From: Oscarella lobularis
Lineage: Eukaryota > Porifera > Homoscleromorpha > Homosclerophorida > Oscarellidae
Assembly: GCF_947507565.1 (NCBI RefSeq)
Contig: NC_089186.1
Span: forward strand, 2,666,001-2,730,000
DNA length: 64,000 bases
Direction: 5' to 3'
The notes under the pieces: model-generated
Database searches by the model: none
What the model saw: the letters and a program-made list of their open reading frames with translations, nothing else
What the model was told of the DNA's origin: nothing
Shown here: in pieces, positions 11,265 through 23,416 of the stretch
How positions within the stretch are numbered: the first letter of the stretch is position 1
How the letters are laid out: the number at the start of each line of letters is the position of its first letter
Translations under genes and position numbers: made by a program

Positions 11265-11821
11265 GGTAACGCTCACGTCATAATCGCTCTTAAACCAATC
11301 ACACACACAGGTCCCTTTATGACATCACATTCATTGTGATGTCATACTCTCCCGTATAATAAACAAAATGCTACTGTACCGAAAAAGGTGACGTCACAGT
11401 AGATAGTAACCCCGGATTATGTTCAATAGTTTGCAGCATAGATATAACAGTACTGTTATATCTATGGTTGCCACAAAGGATAAATAAACATAACGGGAAT
11501 GCAGTAAAGGAGCACGTTGGGTTTGTCGTGCTGCGAGCAAAGCTCGCAGCACGCAAACCCAACTGCGAGCGGCCACTGCGAGCTGATAATGGGCCTCTTG
11601 ACCGAAGGGCTGAGGTTGCGGTAGGGAGGTGTAGCTCTGGGTCACATAAGAGGTCAAATTAATTGTAGGTTTTTGCGGAAAATAAGGCATGCCAACTAAC
11701 GTTGTTAGGCAGTGTGATGCACATAGGCTTTTTCTAAAATTAGAGTAAAAGGAATTAGATAGCGTGCTGAGGGTGTTCGGGGATCCCATGATGGCTCGCA
11801 AAAGGCCATCATTATCTAGTT
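10885..11821. mobile_element. Non-autonomous DNA transposon with hairpins, 937 bp
   Basis: Terminal inverted repeats of about 40 bp start AACTAGAGAATGATGGCC on the left and match the reverse of the right end (AACTAGATAATGATGGCC). The flanking target duplication is TAAT (10881-10884 and 11822-11825). The other three units have continuous GATTAATTA..AAGGAGCTAG at this place, so the insertion is specific to unit 1. Each end folds on itself (ATGATGGCC..GGCCATCAT). Five further hairpins lie inside. No transposase is present, so it must be moved by a partner elsewhere. The superfamily is not assigned. Confidence 0.8.
11228..11264. repeat. TG/TGTC microsatellite
   Basis: Runs of GTGTGTGTG followed by about eight CTGT units, inside the transposon. 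Confidence 0.9.
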
Positions 11822-12042
11822 TAATAAGGAGCTAGCGGACAAAAAGAAGTTAATGTACAGAAAGCGTATTCTAAAAATAGGGTCCTGAAGAACAAAGGGA
11901 AAAAAGGATAATAAGGCAAAAAACGTTGATGTGTGTCCATCTATTCTACAAGTGCCAGCAGCAGCCTACCCCTTTAGCGTGCGTTCTTTTCTCGGCGCAG
12001 GCAAGAATGTTTTCCGAGGGAGAAATGACAAATTAGCCTAGT

Positions 12043-13064
12043 TCACGAGGATCTTTGGAAATTTTGAAAGAATTCATTGATATCAGTGGGAGCAGATCCA
12101 CTTGAAAAAGCCGCGGGAAAGTCCATCATTGCATCAATGTCGCCCGTTCCAATGGCACTTCCGCCTTCGGGGCTTTGGATACTTCCTGTCGCACTTTGGG
12201 GACTCAGAGAAGTGCCAAAGAACGCTGTCGTCATTTCGGCGCTGTCACGAACCGCCGCTTTAGTCGCTTCTGTTTTAAGCAAATCTTAAAATTAAAATAG
12301 AAAAAACAATACTACTGTAATTAATTAAGGTATTTAATTACAACGGAAGATTGTGATGCTGGTGTTGCAACGCTCTCTGTTGTGGCAACAGAACTTCCGC
12401 CACCAGAACTGAAGTAATTGATATTCGAAAAATACTTTATATTGACTAATTTTAATTACCCTCCGGGAATTGTGACTGAAAGAATCGTCGAAACGTAGTC
12501 GGTATTTTTAGAATTCGAATCAACTTCAATGTCATATGTCACATAGGAAAAAGTGACGTCAGAAAGTGATCTCACCTCGCAATGGACTATAATATTGACC
12601 AAACGCTGTATTCTTGGGAATATCTGGATAAAGAAATTGCAATTGTGGAAGATCGTGAATTCTAATAGAAATCTTATCTCAATCTTATACATATAATAAA
12701 AGAGGTGTCTTACCTGTCTGCTAGAGAACGAATAGCAAAGTCTTTTGCCCACCACGGCTGTAGATTCCACACTTGACGTTCTCCTTGATCGTTATCTGCG
12801 ACCCAAGCCACCGTCACTCCGCCCACTTCAGAGTCACTAAAACGAAGGAGAAACGTTCCGGGTGGACGACTTTGAAGGAGTTCTTGAGCCTGTTGTTTCG
12901 TCACAAAACCAAGAATCAATCTAGAGAGAAAAATCAATAAATTTGGGGCGGATAAATTGTTTTTTTCTTACCCGTCTTGCCATGGACTGAGTAAGTGACG
13001 TCGTACGAGATCCATGATTCCGTAGAACCATTTCCCGAATGTGAAATTTCGTCCGGGAAGTTGG
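12043..13064 (-). pseudogene. STAT partial copy 1 (linker end, SH2, TAD)
   Basis: Reads like the 3' half of the complete STAT gene at 29334. The exons run: end of linker domain (RRHLL, 13064-12970), SH2 (12937-12716, [33 protein letters not shown]), SH2 end (about 12660-12580, [18 protein letters not shown]), tyrosine segment ([16 protein letters not shown], about 12530-12460) and the TAD exons down to FFQNFQRSS and the stop at 12043. Frames and splice sites look intact over this part. The copy breaks off at about 13065, inside the linker, where ROCO-derived DNA begins. N-domain, coiled coil and DNA-binding domain are missing. It could be a relic or could give a short SH2-TAD protein. Confidence 0.8.
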
Positions 13065-13089
13065 TCTAAAGAATATTGAAAATATCTCT

Positions 13090-13200
13090 AACCATACAGT
13101 TCTTCAAATTTCGTTTTATAGCACTTTGACTGATGTCACGCGTAGAGTACCACGCCTCCACGATATACATAAAAACCAAGTAAAAACCTCATAAGAAAAA
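13090..13200 (-). pseudogene. Death-domain remnant between ROCO2 and STAT copy 1
   Basis: Minus-strand text reads DISQSAIK and then, after a one-base frame change, TKFEELYG followed by a stop. This resembles the Death-domain end of ROCO1 (MKFDELYG) and of ROCO4 (ISRSAIEKTYYELFG). It lies directly downstream of the intact ROCO2 stop at 13273. It is best explained as a leftover from unequal crossing-over inside Death exons. Confidence 0.65.
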
Positions 13201-13272
13201 GTTACAAAGAATCCCAGTTTGACCAGCAAGCCACCCACAAAGTAAAAAAATAAAAAATACTGAAAAGACAGT

Positions 13273-16200
13273 CTACTTACGTGAGCACAGTTGTTCATAT
13301 TTTTTTTGAATAACGTATCGTCCGACGCCCACCTGATCAAACAACCCCAAAAGTAGGCTTACTTTTGGCGCGTCTGCTCCCTTCTTCCACAACTTCAGCG
13401 CTTTAAATCGACGAGCGACGATGCCTTTCGTCTTTTCACAAATGTCACGAAGATCGTCGTCGCAGATGTCAAAAAACATACACATGTCGTCCAGATCTGT
13501 TCCGTCGACGGCAGCGCACGCTTTAAGTAGAGAATCTGACACCGGATCTTCATCAGCGGGAAAAGAACCTAAACGAAGAAATTAAAACAGACAGTGTCTT
13601 TCTGACAGAGCTCTTACCTGAAGCGGAACTAGTCTTCTCAGCTACAATAATCACCAAATCTCTGACAATACAAAAGATCTTTTTTTCTGGTCGAACGGAG
13701 AACAGTTTGTCATCAAGAGCCTTGTCATTGACCTTTTGATCGACATCCTTCGATGAATAAATAGCCGGGTCTTCGTTGAGTTCTTTGAGATGAGAACTGT
13801 CCATATAGAACCAGTTGAGAATGACTCCCGGACTTCGTTCGTCGCACACTTTAGCGATCTGTGGCTTCAGTTCGTCGACGAATTCCTTCGCGACGACTTC
13901 ACAGTCGTCTTTCCTCGACCAGCGGAGGACGACGTCGATGCAGTGATGCCCTTTCTTTCTGCCCATTGTGATAAGACAGTGGATCATTTTGTTACCGGCG
14001 ATCTTTACTAATTTGAAGCCGTTCTTCCACGCTTCGTAGCTCACGTCGTCCATGTGATAGCAACGAGATTGAAGAATGACGAACGACGACGGAGAGATGA
14101 TATCGACCGGCTTAACGCACTCGTATCGTTGGCCACGATACACGTCAAATTCCGCATCTTCAACCCACGTGCCGTCCGGAATGGAATCGTTGAGAAGAGC
14201 GGGTATTTGATACACTCCAGGCTTGCCTTGGACCGCAATGCAGAGTTCGAGGTAGAGAAGAACTTGAATTGCTTCGTCAACTGTCGCCACGTACGGAGAC
14301 GGATGTAGAGTATGAAAAACCCTCAGAGCCCGTTCCATGTCTTCCTTTGATGCCATGGCCGATTCTTTGGTTTGCGTGAAGATGGCAAAATTGGGCGGAG
14401 CGAGAATTGGACCAATGACGTTGCGACAAAGCCAAATGGGTCGAACGCAAATTTGACGACCAAGATTAATAATCTAAATTAATTACTCGATTATTTAAAC
14501 TCGTAAAATTATTTATTAATTACTCACTATTCCGGACGAGTCAAGATATTCGACGGCCACTTCTTTCTCGTCGCCACTCAACGTAATGCCAACTTCTTCA
14601 GCGACCCACTTCTCGAATTCTTCGGTGGTCAGAAAATAAGCCAACGGTTTATTTCTCTTCTCGTCTGGAAGAGAAAGATACTTCTCGATGGCCTGGCACA
14701 ATTCAGGAACATCTTCTGCCGTCTGTACATAGGGAAAAGGAAATTGAAGAAAGGCCAAAGAATTTCATTCTTACTTTGAGCATTTCCTCGCGAATTTCTT
14801 TCAATTTTGCACGACAGTCCTTCATGCTATCTGATTGGCTCTTGCTGCAATCCAGTTCGATCACGTGTGAAATTTGGAACGTGTCTCCGAATTCTCTCTT
14901 AAGATCTTGGACGATTTCTTCCAGCTGAACTTTCAGCTCAGGGCTCGCCTCCTCATTGAAATCAATGAGATTGAAAATGACGACGAGGTGAATGCGCGAA
15001 TTTTCGTCAGACGAAAGCTTTCTCATTGAAGCCTTCGTAAACGCACACCAATATCGTCCTTTTTCTTGAAGACGACGAAAGATTTCTAACGTCATCTCTT
15101 TATCTCGAACAGGAAGAATGAGATTGAACATTGTATTCGATTGGCGAAAGAAGAGACCGTGTGCGCTGTGGAATGTGGGTTGGGCACCAAAGTCCCACCA
15201 CGATCCTTTGCCAACTTCCTCTTTTTCACAATTATGGATATCAACCCCGGGTGTACGATCTTCTTCTTTGGGTTGGGGTTGATTGAGTTGAAGAAGAGAA
15301 ATCACGTACGTCGTTTTTCCCGCCTTTTCTTCCCCAACCACGCACGATTTAATCGAATCTGGACGAACTTTTTGTCTTTGAAGAACGGAAAATCGAGCGG
15401 CGTCCTGTTAAAATAATTACCTACGGGAATAGAATCAAAATGATGACGTACGTAATGCTGTCGAAGGAGAGCTCTTGTTTCACCATCTTCAGCCACCTCA
15501 TAAGGTGTATTTCCGTCCTAAAATTCACGTTTATAGATTCTCTTTAATTTCCAAGAAAAACTCGTCACCTTGTCTTGGAGCGTGACGTCACAACCCTTCT
15601 TAATCAATAGATCAATAACTGATGATGCATCTTCTGAATAGCTTTTTGCAACCATATGCAATGCATTTTGTTCGTTCTACAAAGATTTGAATAGAGAACG
15701 ATTGAGAAATGAGAACTCTGACTAACCTTATTTCTGACAGAGACATCAGCTCTTAATTCAATTAGTTGCTGAATGACAAGGAAAGAAGGATGCTCATAAC
15801 ATGCGTACAATAAGGGTGTCGTTCCCTCCTAAAAATAGGATTAACAAACGAAAATGCAAAATATCGTAAGTATGCGACCTCATCAACAGAATTGATATAA
15901 ATGCCTTTCTCATTGACCAGATATTGAAGAACATCTTTCACTTCGTTATCTTCACACTCTGAGGGGTTATAGGTGGCATCAAACAAAGCCGTCTGCCCAT
16001 TCTGAATAAAAAAGACGGCGATTTGATGATTAAGTTTGTAGCAAACAAACAACATCTCACGTGATCTTTTGCTCGACAGTCCGCTCCTTTTTCACCCAAG
16101 TAGCGAACTATCGCTGAACGATTGATGGAAATTTGACACGCCAACATAAAAGGCGTTCTGCTAAACTGAAGATGAAATAAGAATAAAAGTGTCACAAGTG

Positions 16201-17112
16201 AAATCTTCTAACCTCATTGACGCTATTGATATCAGCGTTGTGTTCCAAAAGCCATTTTACTCCAAAAATGCTTCCATACAAGCAGGCACGATGCAGAGGA
16301 GTGGCCCCATACTATTACAAATATTGCACATGTAGCAAACAAAAGCACATCATGTATCACCTCATCAGTAACGTCGACACTCAATCCCTTTTCATTGACG
16401 AGATGATGAAAAATCTCGTTTGCTTTATCAGATGAGGAAAATTGATTTTCAGCTCCCCAAACCTATAAATGAAAAGTTATTGTTGCGAGAGAGGGGCTTG
16501 ATATCAATTCAGTTACAATGTCAAATGATTGCAAAATGTAGCCATGTTCTTCAAGACAGACCATTTTCCTCATTGTGTCAATAGAACTTGCACTGGCATA
16601 AGAATATGGTGTACGTCCATTCTAAAAAAGAATGATGAGTGAAACAATATGAAATAAATTCCAAGTCATACTCCGTCTTCCACGTTGATATCTGCACCGT
16701 GATTGACGAGCCATTCAACGCCAAAAATATTTCCCCACTTGCACGCACAGTGAAGTGGGCGGAGTCCCTGCATCCACGCATCAATTAATTTACCAATCAA
16801 AAACGTATTCATACACTTGAGTCCATTTCAATGTCTTGATTCTTTTGAAGAAGCGCATAAGCGAGCCAATCATCGGCTTCCTCCGCCGAATCAAACTCTC
16901 TTCCCGCCACATAGTGAATTAATGACAAGCCATCTTCGTACTAACGAAAAGGAGAATACAATGGTGGTGCAGCGATCAAAAACGCAACCATTTCATACCT
17001 GCTCAGATCGAAATCCTCTCTCCGTAGAAAGAAAATGGCGCAATTCATCCTTATTACTCTTCGCGATTATCGTCGCCAATCGATCGATCGTGGAACGAGC
17101 GGACGATGTCAT
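13273..17112 (-). CDS. ROCO2: ankyrin - ROC GTPase - COR - Death domain protein
   Basis: Second array member, start ATG 17112 (MTSSARSTIDRLATIIA). Ankyrin exons run from about 16930 to 15470 in the same exon pattern as the others. The ROC exon (about 15410-14776) has P-loop GEEKAGKTT, DRTPGVDIHNCE and WWDFGAQPTFHSAH; G4 reads IFNLIDF. COR (14356-13620) begins MASKEDMERALRVF within the larger frame and contains NDSIPDGTWVEDAEF and ERSPGVILNWFYMDSS. The last exon (about 13569-13273) holds FPADEDPVSDSLLKACAAVD and a Death domain ending QKKYEQLCSRK. COR and ROC are near-identical to ROCO3 and ROCO4, but the Death domain differs strongly. The stop codon overlaps a perfect GTAAGT donor-like word, so an alternative 3' exon is possible. 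Confidence 0.85.
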
Positions 17113-17442
17113 TTTCGACTCCTTCCAGCGTCGCAATACAAGCGATTCGACGACTTCTTTCGTTTCTTTCGGCGAAGAGACTTCTCGAGATGATACGCAT
17201 GCGCAGGAATGACAAAACCTCATTAGATTAATTACAAGAAGGAGCTAGCAGACAAAAAAAAGTTAATGTACAGAAATCATATTCTAAAAATAGGGTCCTG
17301 AAGAACAAAGGAAAAAAGGATAATAAGGCAAAAAACGAAGATGTGTGTCCATCTACTCTACAAGTGTACCCCATTAGCGTGCGTTCTTTTCTCAGCGCAG
17401 GCAAGAATGTTTTCCGAGGGAGAAATGAGAAATTAGCCTACT
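17113..17442. other. ROCO promoter / STAT 3' spacer, conserved in all units
   Basis: The spacer between each STAT 3' end and the next ROCO start is about 330 bp in units 2-4. It keeps AAGGAGCTAGC, GGACAAAAAGAAG, ATAGGGTCCTGAAGAACAAA, GATGTGTGTCCATCTA and GCGTGCGTTCTTTTCTC in order. It must hold the STAT-copy 3' UTR and the ROCO promoter. Matching spacers are 23075-23416 and 29001-29333; in unit 1 it is split by the transposon. Confidence 0.6.
17168..17176. promoter_or_regulatory. GAS/STAT-type site upstream of ROCO2
   Basis: TTCGGCGAA, 56 bp upstream of the ATG, in a block (GACGACTTCTTTCGTTTC..GAAGAGACTTCTCGAGAT) kept in units 2-4. Confidence 0.45.
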
Positions 17443-18800
17443 TCACGAGGATCTTTGGAAATTTTGAAAGAATTCATTGATATCAGTGGGCTCAGATCCA
17501 GTTGAAAAAGCGACGGGAAAGTCCATCATTGAATCAATGTCGCCCGTTCCAATGGCACTTCCGCCTTCGGGGCTTTGGATACTTCCGGCACTTTGGGGAC
17601 TCAGAGAAGCGCCAAAGAATGCCTGGGTCATTTCGGCGCTGTCACGAACCGCCGCTTTATTTGCTTCCGTTTTAAGCAAATCCTAAATTTAAAATAGAAA
17701 AAAATCCTAATTAATTAATTAAGGTATTAAATTACAACGGATGATTGTGATGCTGGTGTTGCAACGCTCTCCGTTGTGGCAACAGAACTTCCGCCACCAG
17801 AACTGAAATAATTGATATTCGAAAAATACTTTATTGACTAATTTTAATTACCCTCCGGGAATTGTGACTGAAAGAATCGTCGAAACGTAGTCGGTATTTT
17901 TAGAATTCGAATCAACTTCAAAACGTCATATGTCACATAGGAAAAAAGTGACGTCATAAAGTAATCTCACCTTGCAATGGATTATAATATTGACCAAACG
18001 CTGTATTCTTGGGAATATCTGGATAAAGAAATTGCAATTGTAGAAGATCATGAATTCTAATAGAGAAACGATACATAATCTCTCATCCTATATATCTAAT
18101 AAAGGTGGAGGTGTCTTACCTGTCTGCTAGAGAACGAATAGCAAAGTCTTTTGCCCACCACGGCTGTAGATTCCACACTTGACGTTCTCCTTGATCGTTA
18201 TCTGCGACCCAAGCCACCGTAACTCCGCCCACTTCAGAGTCGCTAAAACGAAGGAGAAACGTTCCGCGTGGACGACTTTGAAGGAGTTCTTGAGCCTCTT
18301 GTTTCGTCTCAAAACCAAGAATCAATCTAGGAAGAAAAATCAATAAATTTGGGGCGGATAAATTGTTTTTTCTTACCCGTCTTGCCATGGACCGAGTAAG
18401 TGACGCCATACGAGATCCATGATTCCGTAGAACCATTCCCAAAATGTGAAATTTCGTCCGAGAAGTTGGTCTTTGTTGAACGCTTGCCGCGAGAGAACTC
18501 GCGAATTCTGATCCTCAGCGGATGCTAACACAATTAATTAAAAAGATTTTTTAATAAAAATTCGTATTAGGAGTGGGTGAAAACGTACGTGCGGAGTGGA
18601 GAGCTTTTTGGCTTAAATATTCGACATTTTAAGCGGATAATTCTTCAAAGCCAGACTAAATCCATTCTCCAGGGAACGTTAGATCAAAAGGGGATCATCC
18701 TCGACTAAAAAGAAACGAAGACGTCGTCGGATTTGGACTTAGAGTGCGTAAGTGTGTACGTACGGGCTTCAGAGAGAAAGAGTTATTCGAAATAAATGTT
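17443..18800 (-). pseudogene. STAT partial copy 2 (DBD end, linker, SH2, TAD)
   Basis: Same exon series as copy 1 but reaching further upstream: TAD (17679-17443, FFQNFQRSS end), tyrosine segment, SH2 (about 18326-18116, [16 protein letters not shown]), linker exon (about 18525-18376) and traces of the two exons before it (to about 18800). The upstream parts have decayed: the DBD-end exon keeps only a short match around PNAKAT and the frame is not clean. SH2 and TAD remain open. No N-domain, coiled coil or core DBD is present. The flank 18800-19130 is shared with copy 3 and is not derived from the parent STAT. Confidence 0.75.
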
Positions 18801-19205
18801 GCTTTAGCGTTGGGCGACGATCATTGTCAACTTCTCTCATTTTTCTTCGTCAGATTCTTTTCTTTCGTCGTCGTTCCACTGTCGTCGTTATCGTTCTTCT
18901 TCTTGCGTTCGATCTGATTGGCGAGTGACGTCACATATGATCGAATGAGGCTCGATGCGATGACGCTGTCCAAACTCGCTCATTCGAAGCACGCGAGACG
19001 TCCGACGCACTCCAACGTTTGCATAGTCGATGCGTGACGGCTGAGGATGTCGACGACGCTTCGCCTATTGACTGATTCCTCGCTTTTCGCCCTTTTTCTC
19101 GCTGAGTGCGTGCGCTAAAAGGTGACGCTCACAAACCAGTAAATAACAGAGTAAATAACAATTAAAAGCAAACAATACTAAAATGTAGGAAAAAGGGAAG
19201 AATAT
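18800..19205. other. Flank shared by STAT copies 2 and 3
   Basis: This stretch matches 24790-25126 almost base for base (TCTTTCGTCGTCGTTCC, GTGACGTCACATATGATCG, GATGCGATGACGCTGTCC, CTCGCTTTTCGCCC). It has a perfect CRE (TGACGTCA) and TC-rich tracts. It may serve as a promoter for the truncated STAT copies, or be the former ROCO downstream region. No open frame is convincing. Confidence 0.5.
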
Positions 19206-22200
19206 CTAGGAATGTCCAAAAAGTTTCTCGTATGATTTTTTGATAGCATCTCGGCCGATATTAGCGATCTTAAGAAGTTGTAGAAATTTTCCTACTGTGA
19301 GTGTCGGCGGTTTCTTCCACCGGTTCAGAACTTCCTGTCGACAAACCATGCTTTCGCTTTGGCTTTTTCTGATGTCAGAACGATCGTCCTGGCTAATATC
19401 TAATGCAACACTCATTAGTTCCCAATTAGCTCCGTCGATGACAACGCAAGCTTTAAGTAGAGAATCTGACACCGGATCTTCATCGGCGGGAAAAGAGACT
19501 AAACGAAGAAATTAAAAAGCTTTTCTTTATGACAGAGCTCTTACCTGAACCGGAAGTAGTCGTCCCAGCTACAATAATCACCAAATCTTTGATACGACAA
19601 CGCTTCTCTCCTTCCGGTCGAGCGGAAAATAATTTGTGATTGAGAGCCTTTTCGGGGTCTTTCATCTTCTTATCAACTTCACTTGACGAATAAATGGCCG
19701 GGTCTTCGTTGAGTTCTTTGAGATGAGAACTGTCTATATAAAACCAATTGAGAATGACTCCCGGACTTCGTTCGTCGCACGCTTTAGAAATCATTGATTT
19801 GAGCTCGTTGAGGAATTCCCTCGCGACGGCTTCACAGTCGTCTTTGCTCGACCAGCGGAGGACGACGTCAATGCAATGGTGGCTCATCTTCGCGTCCATT
19901 GTGATGAGACACTCGACTTCTTTATCTTCGACGATCTTTATTAATTTGATGCCGTTCTTCCACGCTTTGTGTCTCACGTTGGGCATGTGATAGCAACGAG
20001 ATTGAAGAATGACAAACGACGATGGAGAGATGATATCGACCGGCTTATCGCACTCGTATCGTTGGCCACGATACACGTCAAATTCCGCATCTTCAACCCA
20101 CGTGCCGTCCGGAATAGAATCGTTGAGAAGAGCGGGTATTTGATACACTCCAGGCTTGCCTTCCTTGCCTTCGATCCAAATGCAGAGTTCGAGGTAGAGA
20201 AGAACTTCAATTGCTTCGTCAACTGTCGCCGCAAATGGAGACGGATGACCTTTTTTTAGCTCGAAAAGATTTTCAAAAGCCCTCAGAGCCCGTGCAATAT
20301 CTTTCTTTGATGCCATGGCCGATTCTCTGGTTTGCGTGAAGACGGCAAAATTGGGCGGAGCGAGAATTGGACCAATGACGTTGTGACAAAGCCAAATGGG
20401 TCGAACGCAAATTCGACGACCAAGATTAATAATCTAAAATTATTTACTTAAACACGTAAAATTAATTAATAATTACTCACTATTCCGGATGAGTCAAGAT
20501 ATTCAACGGCCACTGTTTTCTCGTCATCACTCAACGTGATTCCAACTTCTTTAGCGACCCACTTTTCGAATTCTTCAGTGGTCAGAAAACAAGTCAACCG
20601 TTTCTTTCTCTTCTCGTCTGGAAGAGAAAGATACTCCTCAATGGCTTGGCACAATTTAGGAACACCTTCTGCCGTCTATACACAGGGAAAAGGAAATCGT
20701 AGAATGGCTAAAGAACATCATTCTTACCTTGAGCATTTCTTCGCGAATTTCTTTCAATTTTGCTCGACAGTCCTTCATGCTATCTGATTGGCTCTTGCTG
20801 CAATCCATTTCGATCACGTGTGAAATTTTGAACGTGTCGTCGAATTCTCTCTGAAGAACTTGGACGACTTCTTTCAGCCCACATCTCAACTCAGGACCCG
20901 CCTCCTCATTGAAACCAATGAGATTGAAAATGACGACGAGGTGAATGAGCGATTTTTTGCCAGGCGAATGCGTTCTCATTGAAGCCTTGGAGAACGCACA
21001 CCAATATCGTCCTTTTTCTAGAAGACGAAGAACGATTTCTGACGTCATCTTCTCTTCCGCCCGAACAGGAAGAATGAGATTGAACATTGTATTTGATTGG
21101 CGGAAGAAGAGACCATGTGCGCTGTGGAATGTGGGTTGGGCGCCAAAGTCCCACCACGATCCTTTGCCAACTTCCTCATTTTCACAATTATGGATATCGA
21201 CTCCGGGTGTACGATCTTCATCTTTGGGTTGGGGTTGATTGAGTTGAAGAAGAGAAATCACGTACGTCGTTTTTCCCGCCTTTTCGTCCCCAACCACGCA
21301 CACTTTAATCGAATCTGGAGAAATTGTTTCTCGTTGAAGAACGGAAAATCGAGCGGCGTCCTATTAAAATAAATACATACGGGAACTAGATCAAAATGAT
21401 GACGTACGTAATGCTGTCGAAGGAGAGCTCGCCTTTCACCATCTTCAGCCAACTGATGAGGCGTGTCTCCGTCCTAAAATTCACGTTTATAGATTCTCTT
21501 TAATTTCCAAGAAAAACTCGTCACCTGATCTTGACACGTGACGTCAACACTCTTCTCAATCAATAGATCAATAACGGATGCGTCTACTCCGAAAGGGCTC
21601 TGCGCAACGATATGCAATGCATTTTGTTTGTTCTACAAAGATTTGAATAGAGAACGATTGAGAAATGAGAATTCTGACTAACCTTATTTCTGACAGAGAC
21701 ATCAGCTCCTAATTCAATTAGTTGCTGAATGACAAGGAAAGAAGGACCATATATACATGCGTACAATAAGGGTGTCCTTCCCTCCTAAAAATAGGATTAA
21801 CAAACGAAAATGCGAAATATCGTAAGTATGCGACCTCATCAACAGAATTGATATCAATGCCTTTCTCATTAACAAGATATTGAAGAACATCTTTCACTTC
21901 GTCATCTTCACACTCTGAGGGACGGGTGGCATGAAACAAAGCCGTCATCCCATACTGAATAAAAAGACGGCAAATTGTTGATTGAATTTGTAGCAAATAA
22001 ACAACATCTCACGTCATCTTTTGCTCGACAGTTTGCTCCTTTTTCATCCAAGTAGCGAACTTTTGCTAAACGATTGATGGAACTTCTACACGCCAACATA
22101 AAAGGCGTTCTGCCATCCTGAAGATGAAATAAGAATAAAAGTATCACAAGTGAAATCTTCTAACCCAGTTGACGCTATTGATATCAGCGTGGTGTTCCCC

Positions 22201-23074
22201 AAGCCATTTCACTCCAAAAATGCTTCCATCCCTGCAGGCACAATGCAGAGGAGTGTACCCATTCTATTACAAATATTGCACATGTAGCCAAAAAAGCACA
22301 TCATATATCACCTCTTCTTCAATAGCATTGACACTCAATCCCTTTTCATTGACGAGATGATGAAAAATCTCGTTTGCTTTATCAGATGAGGAAAATTGAT
22401 TTTCAGCTGCCCAAACCTATAAATCAAAAGTTATGGTTGCGAGAGAGGGGCTTGATATCAATTTTATTACAATATCAGATGGTGACAAAATGTAGCCATG
22501 TTCTTTGAGATAGACCATTTTCTTCATTGTGTCAACGGAACTTAAACAGGCATGAAAATATGGCGTACGTCCATCCTAAAAAAGAGTGATTAGTGAAACC
22601 ATGATATGAAATCAATTACAAGTCATACATTGTCTTTCACGTTGATATTTGCACCGTGAGTGACGAGCCATTCAACGCCAAAAATATTTCCCCACTTGCA
22701 CGCACAGTGAAGTGGGCGGAGTTCAGACTGCATCCACGCGTCAATAAATTTACCAATCCAAAACGTATTCATACCAAGAATGATTCCTTTTCAATGTCTT
22801 GATTCTTTTGCACAATCGCATAACTGAGCCAATCATCGGCTTCCTCCGCCGAATCAAACTCTCTTACCGCCATATAGTGAATTAATGACAAGCGGGGATC
22901 GAACTAACGAAAAGGAGAATACAATGGTGTGCAGCGATCAAAAACGCAACCATTTCATACCTGCTCAGATCGAAATCCTTCTTCCGTAGAAAGAAAATGG
23001 CGCAATTCATCCTCATTTCTCATCGCGATTATTGTGGCCAATCGATCGATCGTAGAACGAGCGGACGATGTCAT
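19206..23074 (-). CDS. ROCO3: ankyrin - ROC GTPase - COR - Death domain protein
   Basis: Third array member, ATG 23074. Ankyrin exons lie at about 22900-21430. The ROC exon (about 21360-20730) has P-loop GDEKAGKTT, switch II WWDFGAQPTFHSAH and degenerate G4 IFNLIGF. COR (20316-19545) contains FELKKGHPSPFAATVDEAIE and WFYIDSSHLKELNEDPAIYS. The last exon (about 19499-19206) opens with FPADEDPVSDSLLKACVVID and ends KKSYEKLFGHS. A run of exons between ROC and COR (about 20655-20480) gives YLSLPDEKRKKRLTCFLTTE. The Death domain shares its start with ROCO2 but diverges within about 15 residues. All frames and splice sites I checked look intact. Confidence 0.85.
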
Positions 23075-23136
23075 TTTCGACTCCAATAGTCTTCCAGCGT
23101 CGCAATAAAAGCGATTCGACGACTTCTTTCGTTTCT

Positions 23137-23145
23137 TTCGGCGAA
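23137..23145. promoter_or_regulatory. GAS/STAT-type site upstream of ROCO3
   Basis: TTCGGCGAA, 63 bp upstream of the ATG, with a CGCATGCGCA word just beyond it. Confidence 0.45.
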
Positions 23146-23416
23146 GAGACTTCTCGAGATGATACGCATGCGCAGGAATGACAAACCTTGATTAGATTAA
23201 TTACAAGAAGGAGCTAGCGGACAAAAAGAAGTTAATTAATGTACAGAAAGCGTATTCTAAAAATAGGGTCCTGAAGAACAAAGGAAAAAAAGGATAATAA
23301 GGCAAAAAACGTTGATGTGTGTCCATCTACTCTATAAGTGTACCCCATTAGCGTGCGTTCTTTTCTCGGCGCAGGCAAGAATGTTTTCCGAGGGAGAAAT
23401 AAGAAATTAGCCTACT

